64,000 bases of DNA from Nocardia fluminea (GCF_002846365.1 NZ_PJMW01000002.1:3410001-3474000); one strand, 5' to 3'. Positions 33,926-43,567 are shown, counted from the stretch's first letter. Made by a program: numbers and translations. Notes: generated from the sequence alone by a model not told the origin.

Positions 33926-33948
33926 TCCGGGCACAAGGTGCGGGCACG

Positions 33949-33981
33949 AAAAAACTCCCCGGTCACCATGACCGAGGAGTT
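33949..33981 (-). terminator. Terminator downstream of tRNA-Glu
   Basis: On the minus strand a 13-bp stem (AACTCCTCGGTCA, one G-U pair) closes a 3-base loop and is followed by TTTTTT, eight bases after the tRNA end. A textbook intrinsic terminator. Confidence 0.9.
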
Positions 33982-33988
33982 CTCGTTG

Positions 33989-34061
33989 TAGCCCCGACGG
34001 GATTCGAACCCGCGCTACCGCCTTGAGAGGGCGGCGTCCTAGGCCGCTAGACGACGGGGCC
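33989..34061 (-). tRNA. tRNA-Glu(CTC)
   Basis: A full 73-base cloverleaf on the minus strand. The acceptor begins GGCCCCG and ends CGGGGCTA; the anticodon loop contains CTC flanked by the CCGCC/GGCGG stem; the T loop is TTCGAAT. CCA is not encoded. A strong terminator follows. Confidence 0.95.
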
Positions 34062-34223
34062 AGAACCACAACTCACTTGCGTGAGCCGCGCGGACATACG
34101 ATAGCCGACGACCAGGTGATCGACCAAAACGTGTGGTCGCGCCCTTGTCGCGACCACGGCGGCGAGCAGTGGCCGGGCGGGCCACTGGTTGACCACCTCG
34201 CGCGGTCGGGGCAGGGTGGGGCC

Positions 34224-35177
34224 ATGACCAGCAAAGAGCTGCGCGGCGGGGTGGAGATGAGCAATCTCGATCAGCCGCTGTTCGACGGGGCCGAGGCGAC
34301 CAAACGGGATCTGGTCGACTATCTCGAGTTCGTGGGGAAGCGGCTCGTGCGGGTGCTGCGCGGCCGCGCGCTGTCGGTGGTGCGGGTGCGGCCGGGGCAG
34401 GAGCCGTTCATGCAGAAGAACCTGCCGAAGTACACCCCGGAATGGGTGCCGCGCGCGACGGTGTGGGCGGAGAGTTCGCATCGCGAGGTCACCTACGCGC
34501 TCGGCGACGATGTGCGCACACTGCTGTGGTTCGGAAACCAGCGTGCGGTGGAGTACCACCCGCTGCTGTTGCCGGTCGACCACAGCGCGGGGCCGACGCA
34601 CCTGGTGCTGGATCTGGATCCCTCACCGGGGCAGACGTTTCGCGACGCGGCGGCGGGCGCGCATCTGATCAGGGCCGCGCTGGCAGCCGACGGGCTCGCC
34701 GGTGCGGTGAAGACCAGCGGCGCCAAGGGCTTACACGTCTACGTGCCGATCGAACCCGGGGTCGCGATCGAGGATGCCGCGGCGGCGACACGGGCCGTCG
34801 CGGCCAGGGCCGAGCGCATCGATCCCGCCGTCGCGACGACCGCGTTCATCCGCGAGGACCGTGCGGGCAAGGTCTTCCTGGACTCCACGCGAGCCGGTGG
34901 CGCAACGGTGATCGCGGCATACAGCCCCCGCATCCGCCCGGGCGTGCCGGTGTCTTTTCCCTTGCGCTGGAACGATATCGACTCCGTAACCCCCGCCGAC
35001 TTCACCCTGCGCACAGCGCCGAACCTGCTCGGCGATTCCGATCCGTGGGCCACGGAAATGCCCGCACCACAAGTACTTCCGGCCGACTTGATCGCCGAGG
35101 GTCACACCATTCCGATCGCCCGGGTCCAGGCGATGCACGAGGGCAAACGCCGCGCTCGCGCCCGGCGCACCGAATGA
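34224..35177 (+). CDS. Stand-alone LigD-type primase-polymerase
   Basis: A 317-residue protein of the archaeo-eukaryotic primase-like family of the LigD polymerase domain. LVLDLDPSPGQ gives the catalytic D-x-D, and KTSGAKGLHVYVPI the conserved SG-x-KG-x-H segment; ENDLike final strands include SPRIRPG. Such enzymes add ribonucleotides during end-joining or gap filling. No ligase or Ku gene is adjacent, as for the mycobacterial stand-alone copies. ATG 34224 is chosen; the upstream in-frame sequence crosses the tRNA. Confidence 0.85.
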   Translation: MTSKELRGGVEMSNLDQPLFDGAEATKRDLVDYLEFVGKRLVRVLRGRALSVVRVRPGQEPFMQKNLPKYTPEWVPRATVWAESSHREVTYALGDDVRTLLWFGNQRAVEYHPLLLPVDHSAGPTHLVLDLDPSPGQTFRDAAAGAHLIRAALAADGLAGAVKTSGAKGLHVYVPIEPGVAIEDAAAATRAVAARAERIDPAVATTAFIREDRAGKVFLDSTRAGGATVIAAYSPRIRPGVPVSFPLRWNDIDSVTPADFTLRTAPNLLGDSDPWATEMPAPQVLPADLIAEGHTIPIARVQAMHEGKRRARARRTE

Positions 35178-35182
35178 CCACG

Positions 35183-35210
35183 GTCGCCCTGCCGAATTCG
35201 ACAGGGCGAC
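35183..35210. terminator. Hairpin between convergent genes
   Basis: A 9-bp perfect stem (GTCGCCCTG/CAGGGCGAC) with a 10-base loop, six bases after the primase-polymerase stop and 18 bases from the HbpS-like gene stop. Probably terminates both. Confidence 0.6.
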
Positions 35211-35227
35211 AGTACTTCGGATCCTGA

Positions 35228-35788
35228 TCAGCCCCCGAGGGAGGCGACGCCCGCCTGGGCGAACTTCTCGTCGAGGTCACCGCTCGGGGCGCCTGCCACG
35301 CCGATGCCCGCGATCGGGGCGTTGTTCGACTTCACCGGGGCGCCGCCACCGAGGAAGAGGGTGCCGTCGATGTCGGCCAGATGGGGGGCCGACTCGAGAC
35401 GCTTGGCCAGTTCGGTGGTGGGGGCGTTCCAGGAGACCGCGGTGAAGGCCTTCTGCTGGGCGGCGTCGTAGGACTGCGGGCCCGCGCCGTCGCCGCGCAG
35501 GGTGACGATGACATTGCCGTTGCGGTCGACCACCGCGACGCTCACCCGCTGGTTCTCCTCGGCGGCGGCGTCGAGGGCGGTCTGCGCGGCTTTGGTGGCG
35601 GCGGCGACCGACAGGTGAGTCGACTGGGCCAGGTTGGCGTCGGCGGCGTCGACGACGACGGGGGTGCGGGTGGCCGGGTCCTGATCCTGCGCCTGGACCG
35701 TCACGATGCCGACCACACCGGCGGCGACGACACAGGCGGTGGCACCGGCGACGATGAGACGGTTGCGGGTGGTGGACTCGGCGGTCAT
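35228..35788 (-). CDS. HbpS/GlcG-family haem-binding protein
   Basis: A 186-residue exported protein. A membrane/signal segment spans about 8-32 and ends AQDQD. The GlcG/HbpS domain follows: THLSVAAATKAAQTALDAAAEE, VAVVDRNGNVIVTLRGDGAGP, KAFTAVSW and GGAPVKSNNAPIAGIGVAGA. HbpS of Streptomyces reticuli is an extracellular haem/iron sensor that controls the SenS kinase. Here the gene diverges from just such a kinase-regulator pair. ATG 35788 has AGGAG five bases upstream. Confidence 0.82.
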   Translation of the reverse strand: MTAESTTRNRLIVAGATACVVAAGVVGIVTVQAQDQDPATRTPVVVDAADANLAQSTHLSVAAATKAAQTALDAAAEENQRVSVAVVDRNGNVIVTLRGDGAGPQSYDAAQQKAFTAVSWNAPTTELAKRLESAPHLADIDGTLFLGGGAPVKSNNAPIAGIGVAGAPSGDLDEKFAQAGVASLGG

Positions 35789-36041
35789 GACTGCTCCTGT
35801 GCGATCTCGGCCGGCCGACGGTCTGCCGTGGCCTGTTGATATCCATCCTGTTCGCTCGGGCGCCCGCTCGGATCGGCGTACCGGCTGCACTCCGGGGCCG
35901 GATCGGTCGACACCCGGGTCGACCGATCGGATGACCCACTGCGGGCGATCGCCGGGGGAGAATCGGAGTCCGCCCAGGCCTCGTACGCGGTCGTGGGCGA
36001 GAACCCGCGGCCGCAGCCGCCGAGAGAGGCAGGTGGACTAC

Positions 36042-37244
36042 ATGGCTCAGTTGCTCGGCGCTCAGCGCGATGACACGAGACTGCTTGCCGTCATCGTTCA
36101 CAGTGCCTTCTATGTCCTGCTGGCCGCTTCGCTGATGCGATGGTTGATCCGGCACAGCGAGACCCGCTCGACGCCGTTGATCGTCGTCCTGTCCGTGGTG
36201 ATCGCGGTGCTCTACGCGCTGAGTGAGCTGCGGCAATCAGGGCGGCTGGTGTGGTTCGCGCTGTTGGTGCTCACCTGGTCGGTGCTGGTGGTACTCGCGC
36301 CGAGTTTCGCGTGGTGCGCCGTGCCGCTGGTGTACACGGGGTTGCGCATTCTGTCGGAGCGGGTCGCGGTGATCCTCGTTGTGGCGCTCACGGCGCTGGT
36401 GGTGGTGAGCCAGGTGCGCATCGCCGGTTGGCTCGATCCGAATCTGGTGCTCGCCCCGCCCGCGGTGGCAGCGGTGACCACGGCGCTGTTCGTCGGGATG
36501 CGCCGTCAGGCCGAACGGCAGGCCGCCCTGATCGACGACCTGGTGCGCACCAGACAGGAGCTCGCGGCCACCGAACGCAGGGAAGGCACCCTGGCCGAAC
36601 GGCAACGGCTGGCCATGGAGATCCACGACACCCTCGCGCAGGGACTGTCGAGTCAGCGCATGCTGCTCCAAGCCGCCGACCTGGTGTGGGACAGCGATCC
36701 ACCCCTCGCGCACACCCATCTGCGCTCGGCAGCCGCCATCGCCGAACGCGACCTGGCCGAAGCTCGCCGGTTCGTCCACGACCTCGCTCCGGCCGATCTC
36801 GCCGCGGGCGGATCGCTGCCCGCCGCGCTGGTGGCCCTGGCCGAGCGGGCGACGACCGCGACCCTGACCGTGCGTTGCCATATAGAAGGAACGCCGGGGC
36901 CGTTGCCTCAGCGGGTCGAGGCCACCCTGTTGCGCATCGCTCAGGGCGCGCTGGCCAATGTGCGCGAACACGCGGACGCCACCACCGCCACCATCACGCT
37001 GACCAGTCTCGACGACCAGATCGTGCTCGACGTCGCCGACGACGGGCGCGGCTTCGACCCCGGCGCGCAGGCCGATTCCGCGCGACATCGGGGATACGGT
37101 CTGCCCGCGATTCGGGCACGCGCGCGTCAACTCGGCGGCACCTGCACCATCGAATCCGCGCCCGGCGACGGCACAGTGCTCACCACGGCCATTCCGCGCG
37201 GTCCGGGCGCACCGGCCACCGCCGACACGAATGCCGACCGCTGA
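36042..37244 (+). CDS. SenS-like sensor histidine kinase
   Basis: A 400-residue kinase. Five or six hydrophobic segments fill the first 150 residues with little extracytoplasmic sequence. The HisKA_3 box ERQRLAMEIHDTLAQGLSS places the phospho-acceptor at His195; the ATPase domain has ALANVREHADA and DDGRGF. Its place next to an HbpS-like gene and a LuxR-type regulator matches the HbpS-SenS-SenR redox/haem-sensing system. ATG 36042 follows an AGGTGG-like site; longer in-frame sequence overlaps the hbpS-like gene and is unlikely. Confidence 0.83.
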   Translation: MAQLLGAQRDDTRLLAVIVHSAFYVLLAASLMRWLIRHSETRSTPLIVVLSVVIAVLYALSELRQSGRLVWFALLVLTWSVLVVLAPSFAWCAVPLVYTGLRILSERVAVILVVALTALVVVSQVRIAGWLDPNLVLAPPAVAAVTTALFVGMRRQAERQAALIDDLVRTRQELAATERREGTLAERQRLAMEIHDTLAQGLSSQRMLLQAADLVWDSDPPLAHTHLRSAAAIAERDLAEARRFVHDLAPADLAAGGSLPAALVALAERATTATLTVRCHIEGTPGPLPQRVEATLLRIAQGALANVREHADATTATITLTSLDDQIVLDVADDGRGFDPGAQADSARHRGYGLPAIRARARQLGGTCTIESAPGDGTVLTTAIPRGPGAPATADTNADR

Positions 37245-37330
37245 ATGCTCACCGTCGGCCCGCCTCGAATGTCTGGTCGCCGCGGATACGGACGCACGAG
37301 AGACCGGAATGCGCGCATTAGCATCGGGAC

Positions 37331-37963
37331 GTGACCACCACCGTGCGCCTGTTGATCTGTGACGATCACGCCGTCGTCCGCGCCGGACTGCACGCGCTGC
37401 TGTCGAGCGCGCCCGGTATCGAGGTCATCGGCGAAGCCGCCGACGGCCCGGCCGCCGTCGCGCTCGCCGCGAGCCTGTGCCCCGATGTGGTGCTGATGGA
37501 CCTACAGCTCGGCAGTGACATGGACGGCGTCGAAGCCACTCGCCGGATCACCGCCCAGCCCGCACCGACCCCGCACGTTCTGGTGCTCACCACCTACGAC
37601 ACCGACGCCGACATCACGCGCGCGATCGAGGCGGGCGCCACCGGATACCTGCTCAAGGCCGAGCGGCCCGAAGAGCTGTTCGCCGCCATCCACGCCGCCG
37701 CGAGCGGGCAGACCGCGCTGTCGGCGCCGGTCGCCGCCAAGGTGATGGCCAAGATGCGCAATCCGGGCCCCACGCTCACCGCTCGTGAGCGTGACATCCT
37801 CGGCCAACTCGCGCACGGCCTCGGTAACCGGGAGATCGCGCGCGCCCTGCACATCAGCGAGGCCACGGTGAAAACGCATCTGGGCCGCATCTACGACAAG
37901 CTCGGCGTCGACACCCGCGCGGCGGCGGTCGCGGTGGCAACCGAGCGGCGCCTGCTCGCCTGA
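37331..37963 (+). CDS. SenR-like response regulator (NarL/LuxR type)
   Basis: A 210-residue regulator. The receiver domain has LLICDDHAVVRAGL and VVLMDLQLG, with the phospho-acceptor Asp57; the C-terminal LuxR domain reads LTARERDILGQLAHGLGNREIARALHISEATVKTHLGRIYDKL. It lies 86 bases after the sensor kinase gene and is surely its partner. In Streptomyces the homologue controls catalase and iron-linked genes. GTG start. Confidence 0.88.
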   Translation: MTTTVRLLICDDHAVVRAGLHALLSSAPGIEVIGEAADGPAAVALAASLCPDVVLMDLQLGSDMDGVEATRRITAQPAPTPHVLVLTTYDTDADITRAIEAGATGYLLKAERPEELFAAIHAAASGQTALSAPVAAKVMAKMRNPGPTLTARERDILGQLAHGLGNREIARALHISEATVKTHLGRIYDKLGVDTRAAAVAVATERRLLA

Positions 37964-38011
37964 CCGGCCGGTGTCCGCTCGTCGGCGCGACCGGACAAGC
38001 GGCACGGCGGC

Positions 38012-38506
38012 CTACACGGGCGCCAGATCGGCGGCGCCGAAGGACACGCGGAAGCGCTCGCACCAGATGCTCACCGACTTCACCGTGGCCAGATCGGTGC
38101 CGGCGGGCAGCTCGTAGTTCTGGTTGCCCTCGTTCCCCTTCAGCGACCCGAGGTCGATGTGGTTGCCGTCGTCGAAGTTGTACCAATCGTCGGCGATCAC
38201 CGGCTGATCGGTGAGCCACACGTGCAAGGCGGGCCCGTCCGAGGTGTTCAGGTCGACGATCCGCAGCACGATCGTGCCCTCTGACGTGCGCTGGAGCTGC
38301 GCGGTGCCGGAGGTGTTGTGCTCATGGGAGACGAAGGCGCCCTCGGCGATCACCGGCGGTGGCGCACCGTCCACCGCGACGATCGGCGCCTCGTCGACGG
38401 TCACCGTGGTGAACAGCCGCCACGGCTGGAACAGGTAGAGGGCCACGGCCACGGCCGCGACCGAGCCGAGGGCGATGACGGTGAACAGGGTCCGGCGGGT
38501 GCTCAT
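38012..38506 (-). CDS. DM13-domain exported protein
   Basis: A 164-residue protein with an N-terminal membrane segment (about 5-25) and one DM13 domain: GAFVSHEHNTSGTAQLQRT, LRIVDLNTSDGPALHVWLTD, IDLGSLKGNEGNQNYELP and SIWCERFRVSFGAADL. DM13 domains are proposed to bind redox cofactors through the conserved Cys. Placement by the SenS/SenR-like set suggests an oxidative or metal-linked role, but this is a guess. ATG 38506 follows AAAAGGAGG. Confidence 0.82.
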   Translation of the reverse strand: MSTRRTLFTVIALGSVAAVAVALYLFQPWRLFTTVTVDEAPIVAVDGAPPPVIAEGAFVSHEHNTSGTAQLQRTSEGTIVLRIVDLNTSDGPALHVWLTDQPVIADDWYNFDDGNHIDLGSLKGNEGNQNYELPAGTDLATVKSVSIWCERFRVSFGAADLAPV

Positions 38507-38614
38507 GTGCGCCTCCTTTTCACCCATCATCCCCTGCCCCGGGCGAGCCCGCGTGCCCGAATTGCCGGTAAAGAAACGTGACCGGCGTCTCGGATTTCTT
38601 ATGAGGCCCGTCAC

Positions 38615-38660
38615 ATTACGGCACTATAACGACAGTCGTGTGATTACGGATTTATTACGG
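38615..38660. promoter_or_regulatory. ATTACGG repeats upstream of the Rpf-like gene
   Basis: Three copies of ATTACGG start at 38615, 38643 and 38654. The last two are a direct repeat with an 11-base period, the spacing used by OmpR-family regulators. MtrA, which controls rpf and peptidoglycan hydrolase genes in related genera, is a candidate binder. Inferred from spacing and target. Confidence 0.4.
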
Positions 38661-38756
38661 TCGACCAGCGGTGAACAGTGTTCGTTTGGACAATGCTCGC
38701 TACAAAACACTCCGTGATCGGTACGTGATCTCAGATCGCAAACCGGCTACATTCGG

Positions 38757-39233
<477 letters not shown>

Positions 39234-39273
39234 AGAGCGCTGACAAGTAAGACTTTCCTTGTCGGGAAACGAA

Positions 39274-40548
39274 TTACCCGCTATTCGAAGCACACGTCGA
39301 ATAGCGGGTTTTTTCGTTCTCCAGAGAGTCGAGCCGATATACCGTGAGCGACGCGGCGAGCATGCGCGAATCTTTCGGATCGGCCGGGTCGAGGCCGGTG
39401 AGTTCGGCGATCCGGCGCAGGCGGTAGGTGAAAGTATTCGGGTGCACGTGAATGAGTCGTGACGCCGTTTTGCGATCGGCGCCGTGCACGAGATGGGCTT
39501 CCAGCGCGTCGATCAGGTGCGGACTGCTCAGGAGCGGAATCACCCGCTGCGCCAGACGTTCTCGGGCCGGGCCGGGCCGGGTGAGCTGATATTCGAGCAG
39601 CAGATCGTCGAGCCGGTAACAGCCGCCGGGCTTGCCGCGCAGTCGCGCCAGTTCGGTCAGTTCGGTGGCGTCCCTGGCCGTGGCTGGAATCGCCGAACGG
39701 CTGACACCGGAGAATTCGGCCAGATACACCGGTACACCGAACTGGACGCGCAGGCGGTCGGCGAGTTCGTCGAACCTCGCCGGGTCGAGCACGTCGGTCT
39801 CGGAACTGTGACTCAGCAACGCGATGCCGTGCGCGCCGTCGAAGGTGGCGGGGGTGGTGGTGCCGGTGAGTTCGTCCAGCGCGCGCTGCAATACCCGGAT
39901 CCGTCGTCTGGTCACCAGGTTGGCCGCGGTACCGACGCGCGGCGGCTCGCTCAGGTGGATCGCCAGCACCGTGTACTGGTCGGCGAGGATCGTGTCGGCG
40001 CGGGCCGCGAGCTCCTCGGCGGGTAGACCGCGCACCAGTGCCGAACACAGCTCCCGGCGCGCCTCGCGTTCGGCGTGATAGATCGACTGTTCGACCTCGG
40101 TGTAGGTCTCCACGACCGTCATGTTGATGTGGCGCAGCAGGTCGAGCAGGCGGCAACCCACTCGCGCCATCTCCGCGGTCTCGGTGGGCAGGGCCAGCGA
40201 CAGCGCCTCGGCGAATACCGACTGCGCCGAGCCGTGGATCGCACCGATGAGCATCGGCAACGGCAGCCGGTCCTCGGCGTGCCGCTCGGCGACGGGCGCG
40301 ACGAAGGCCGCCACCTCGGCGTAGGTGAACTCCCGGTCGGCGCCGATCGCCTCGAGCACCGCCCGCCCGCAGGCGTAGATGGTCGGCAGCACTTCCGCGG
40401 TGAAGTGTCCGTCGGGCAGTTCGGCGGGCGCGTTGGCGCCGAGTCCGTCGGCGAGCATGCGCTCGGAGATCTGTGGCCACCGCGTCAGCAGGCGGGCGGT
40501 CAGCGCGGGCAGCGCGGGGAGTTCGGAAACGGGGTGTTCGGCGAGCAT
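39274..40548 (-). CDS. PucR/CdaR-type transcriptional regulator
   Basis: A 424-residue protein. Residues about 25-165 resemble the RsbRD N-terminal helical domain (LLTRWPQISERMLADGL, AVLEAIGADREFTYAEV). A central GGDEF-like region follows. The C-terminal HTH reads DRKTASRLIHVHPNTFTYRLRRIAELTGL, as in PucR/CdaR regulators of sugar-acid or purine use. The last codons overlap the Rpf terminator hairpin. ATG 40548 (MLAEHPV) is the likely start. Its target may be the divergent lipase genes. Confidence 0.82.
   Translation of the reverse strand: MLAEHPVSELPALPALTARLLTRWPQISERMLADGLGANAPAELPDGHFTAEVLPTIYACGRAVLEAIGADREFTYAEVAAFVAPVAERHAEDRLPLPMLIGAIHGSAQSVFAEALSLALPTETAEMARVGCRLLDLLRHINMTVVETYTEVEQSIYHAEREARRELCSALVRGLPAEELAARADTILADQYTVLAIHLSEPPRVGTAANLVTRRRIRVLQRALDELTGTTTPATFDGAHGIALLSHSSETDVLDPARFDELADRLRVQFGVPVYLAEFSGVSRSAIPATARDATELTELARLRGKPGGCYRLDDLLLEYQLTRPGPARERLAQRVIPLLSSPHLIDALEAHLVHGADRKTASRLIHVHPNTFTYRLRRIAELTGLDPADPKDSRMLAASLTVYRLDSLENEKTRYSTCASNSG
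39276..39314 (+). terminator. Terminator of the Rpf-like gene
   Basis: A perfect 13-bp stem (ACCCGCTATTCGA with its complement) followed by TTTTTT. The minus-strand arm encodes the last residues of the convergent PucR-type protein, so the two genes share this DNA. Confidence 0.92.
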
Positions 40549-40740
40549 GACTCGATTGTGTCCGACGACAGCGCGGTAGTGGACGGTCGGCTCGAAAACG
40601 CACAGAACTTGGCTTCCGCGCCAATCCCGTCCAGAGTTTCTCGTGGCTCGGTGCAGTGACTTCACTGTGTCCTGAGTCATAGATTCGCAGAGCGCGTCCG
40701 AGCTACCTGCTCGTCGACGCGGATCTACGGAAGTGAAACC

Positions 40741-41889
40741 ATGATTGCAACGACGCATTCCCTTCGCCGCGCGCTGTGCGGATTCGGCATCGCCGCGGTG
40801 CTGGCCGCGGCATCGAGCCCGGCTGGCGCGGCTCCCGCACTGGAGCCGACGATCGCCTCGCTGGCCGAATACGTGAACGCGGGCACGGTGCCCGCCGCCG
40901 ACGGCCGCACCCCCACCGCCATCGCCGATACCGGCAGCGCCTCCGGTAGCAGCTCGGGTTCGGCGGGCAGCCGAGCCTCCGACGCCGTCGGCGAGGGCCC
41001 CGAGATGTCGGCCTACCTGCCCGCCTTCGCCTACGGTCTGCTCCACCCCGACGCCGCGCCGCCCGGCGCCAACCGCTGGGACTGCGAACCCACGGCGCAG
41101 CACCCGCGCCCCGTGGTGCTGCTGCACGGCACCTGGCTCAACGCCTACGACACCTTCTCCTCCCTCTCGCCGCGCCTGGCCGAGGCCGGGTACTGCGTGT
41201 TCACCCTGAACTACGGCAAATCCGGGCTGCTGGAGGCCGGTGGGCTCGGCGCGGTGCTGCCCGGCCGCTACGGGGTGGGCCCGATGGCCGACTCCTCCCG
41301 TCAGGTGGCCGCGTTCGTCGAGCGAGTACGCGCGGCGACCGGGTCGGACCAGGTCGACATCGTCGGCCATTCCCAGGGCGGCACCATCGCGAATCACTAC
41401 CTGAAGTTCGAAGGCGGCCAGGGCAAGGTCGGCAAGCTGGTCAGTTTCGGCGCCACCCACCACGGCACCTCGCTGCTCGGGATCGCCACCCTGGGCCGCA
41501 TGATCAACAACGCCGGCATCGACATCATGGGCTTCTACCGGCCCGTCATCGGCGCCGCCAATGTCGAACAGGCTGTGGGCTCGTCGTTCTACACCAGCCT
41601 CAACGCCACCGGCGACACGGTGCCCGGCGTCGCCTACACCGCGGTCGGCTCCCGCTACGACGAGGTGATGAACCCGCTCGACCTCGGCTTCCTGAGCGCC
41701 GGGCCGGACGCGACCGTCGACAATATCGTCCTGCAGAACGGGTGTGAGCAGGACATCTCCGACCACCTGACCATGATGTACTCCCCGCGCGCCGCCTCGA
41801 TCGCGCTGCGTGCTCTCGATCCGGAAGGCAGCCCGACCTTGACCTGCACGTTCAACCCATGGTTCTTCGGCGGCGGCGGCAGTCTATGA
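40741..41889 (+). CDS. Secreted triacylglycerol lipase
   Basis: A 382-residue exported protein, signal peptide to about residue 30 (SPAGAAPA). A Ser/Gly-rich linker follows. The lipase domain has PVVLLHGTWLN (oxyanion), VDIVGHSQGGTIANHYLK with the catalytic Ser and CEQDISDHLTM with the likely His, like actinobacterial LipA/EstA lipases that contain conserved Cys pairs. The next gene, another lipase, overlaps its stop (ATGA). Confidence 0.85.
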   Translation: MIATTHSLRRALCGFGIAAVLAAASSPAGAAPALEPTIASLAEYVNAGTVPAADGRTPTAIADTGSASGSSSGSAGSRASDAVGEGPEMSAYLPAFAYGLLHPDAAPPGANRWDCEPTAQHPRPVVLLHGTWLNAYDTFSSLSPRLAEAGYCVFTLNYGKSGLLEAGGLGAVLPGRYGVGPMADSSRQVAAFVERVRAATGSDQVDIVGHSQGGTIANHYLKFEGGQGKVGKLVSFGATHHGTSLLGIATLGRMINNAGIDIMGFYRPVIGAANVEQAVGSSFYTSLNATGDTVPGVAYTAVGSRYDEVMNPLDLGFLSAGPDATVDNIVLQNGCEQDISDHLTMMYSPRAASIALRALDPEGSPTLTCTFNPWFFGGGGSL

Positions 41890-43259
41890 CCGTCGACGTC
41901 GCGGTCCCGACCTGGCACGATGCGCCGCTGCTGCCGCCCGATGACCCGTTCTACGACGCTCCACCCGGTCTCGACGCGCTCGCGCCGGGCACGGTGGTGC
42001 GGTCGCGGCCGGTGGAGATCGCGCTGTTCGGGGTGATCCGGCAGCGGATCACGGCCTGGCAATTGCTGTACCGCACCTGCGATCTCGACGGCGCGCCGGA
42101 AGTCTCGGTGACGACGGTGCTGCTGCCGTGGGGGGAGGGCACGCGGCCCCGGCCGCTGGTGTCGTTCCAGTGCGCGATCGATGCTGTCGCACCGCAGTGC
42201 TTTCCGTCGTACGCGTTGCGGCGCGGCGCGTGGACGATCGGTTCGATCGCGCCGCTCGAGCTGCCGATCATCGCGATGGCACTGGAGCAGGGCTGGGCGG
42301 TGTCGGTTCCCGACCACGAAGGGGCCGGTGGCCGGTTCGGGGCGGCGCGGGAACCCGGATACCGTGCGCTGGACGGGATCAGGGCGGCCCTGGATTTCGC
42401 CCCGATGGCGTTGGCGCCCACCACTTCTGTCGCACTGTGGGGCTATTCGGGTGGCGGGTTGGCGACGGCGTGGGCCGCGGAACTGGCCGCCGAGTACGCG
42501 CCGGAGCTGAATATCGTCGGCGCGGCGGCAGGCTCGCCGGTCGGTGACCCGGCCGCGGCCTTCGTGCGGCTCAACGGCGGCTGGTTCGCGGGGTTCCCCG
42601 CGGCGTTCGTCGCGGGACTGCGGCAGGCCTATCCCGAACTGGACGCGGTGCTGCGCGATCACCTCGACGCGCGATACCACGGTCTGCTCGGTGAGGCCGA
42701 GGAGCGCAGTACCTTCGCCCTGCTGCTGCGGTTCGCCCGTCACGACGTGGCCCGGCATCTGCGCGGCGGCATGGCGGAGTTGCTCGCCGAACCCGTCCTG
42801 CGCCGCATTCTCGCCGACATCGAACCCGGCACGCGCGCGCCCGCCGCCCCGCTGCTGGTCGTCCAGGGGGTGAACGACGAGGTGATCGCCGTCGCCGACA
42901 TCGACGCGCACGTGCGACGGTACGAGCGGGCAGGCGCGACGGTGCGCTATCTCCGCGTGCGCCGGGGTTCGCACCTGCCACTCGAATTCCTCATCGTGCC
43001 CACGATTCTCGACTGGCTCACCGACAGATTCGCCGGTGTTCCCGCACCGACCGGCACCTGCACGGTGGCCTCCGTCGCCCGTTCGCCACGGGCTCTTCGT
43101 ACGTACTTCGCCTTCGTGCGGTTGGCGCTGCGCATGCTCGCCGGTCTACCGATCGGCGGTACGGACGCGGGGCTGTCAGGAGAACGAAACAAGCTGCGTC
43201 ACAGCGAGTCCGAACATTCGTATGTTCCAGAGAAGGCCGCGCTCGCGGTCGAATGCTGA
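41886..43259 (+). CDS. Secretory-lipase (LIP) family hydrolase without a signal peptide
   Basis: A 457-residue protein of the LIP family (Candida-type secretory lipases, also Nocardia/mycobacteria). LVSFQCAIDAVAPQC, VPDHEGAGGRFGA, LWGYSGGGLATAWAAELA with the nucleophile Ser, LLVVQGVNDEVI with an acid and RRGSHLPLEFL with the His complete the triad. No signal peptide is visible, unlike most family members, although its operon partner is secreted. The ATG overlaps the previous stop. The C-terminal 30 residues are polar and unrelated to the fold. Confidence 0.8.
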   Translation: MTVDVAVPTWHDAPLLPPDDPFYDAPPGLDALAPGTVVRSRPVEIALFGVIRQRITAWQLLYRTCDLDGAPEVSVTTVLLPWGEGTRPRPLVSFQCAIDAVAPQCFPSYALRRGAWTIGSIAPLELPIIAMALEQGWAVSVPDHEGAGGRFGAAREPGYRALDGIRAALDFAPMALAPTTSVALWGYSGGGLATAWAAELAAEYAPELNIVGAAAGSPVGDPAAAFVRLNGGWFAGFPAAFVAGLRQAYPELDAVLRDHLDARYHGLLGEAEERSTFALLLRFARHDVARHLRGGMAELLAEPVLRRILADIEPGTRAPAAPLLVVQGVNDEVIAVADIDAHVRRYERAGATVRYLRVRRGSHLPLEFLIVPTILDWLTDRFAGVPAPTGTCTVASVARSPRALRTYFAFVRLALRMLAGLPIGGTDAGLSGERNKLRHSESEHSYVPEKAALAVEC

Positions 43260-43567
43260 GTCGGTGCTTGCGCTGAGGCGGATACTCGATGGTGGTGGTG
43301 AGTCGACAAGGTGTCATTCGGCGAACCGTTTGCCCCTCGCACGGCATCAGTGTCGGTGAGGGGTTTCACCGACGCTGTCGCCGTCACGGCGCCGGCGTCG
43401 GTGAAGTACTACTGCCCTGGGAGTGCAGGCCGCGCCGCCGCGGGCCGAGTGGAGCCGCAGGGGGGTTCCACCCGCACGTCGGCGCGCCCTCCCGGGGTCT
43501 CCGAATCCGATTGCCGGACGCACACTCCGGCAATCGGAGTGCTCGCTTCGCGGCGAATCCGCGACGA
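43260..43567. other. Intergenic stretch between convergent genes
   Basis: No gene is supportable here. It holds a 7-bp stem (GTCGGTG/CACCGAC, 43352-43373) and a strong hairpin at 43506-43538 listed separately. Confidence 0.6.
43506..43538. terminator. Strong hairpin between convergent genes
   Basis: A perfect 13-bp stem (TCCGATTGCCGGA with its complement) around a 7-base loop, 30 bases from the minus-strand gene stop. No U tract. Likely a terminator for that gene and perhaps for the lipase operon. Confidence 0.6.
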
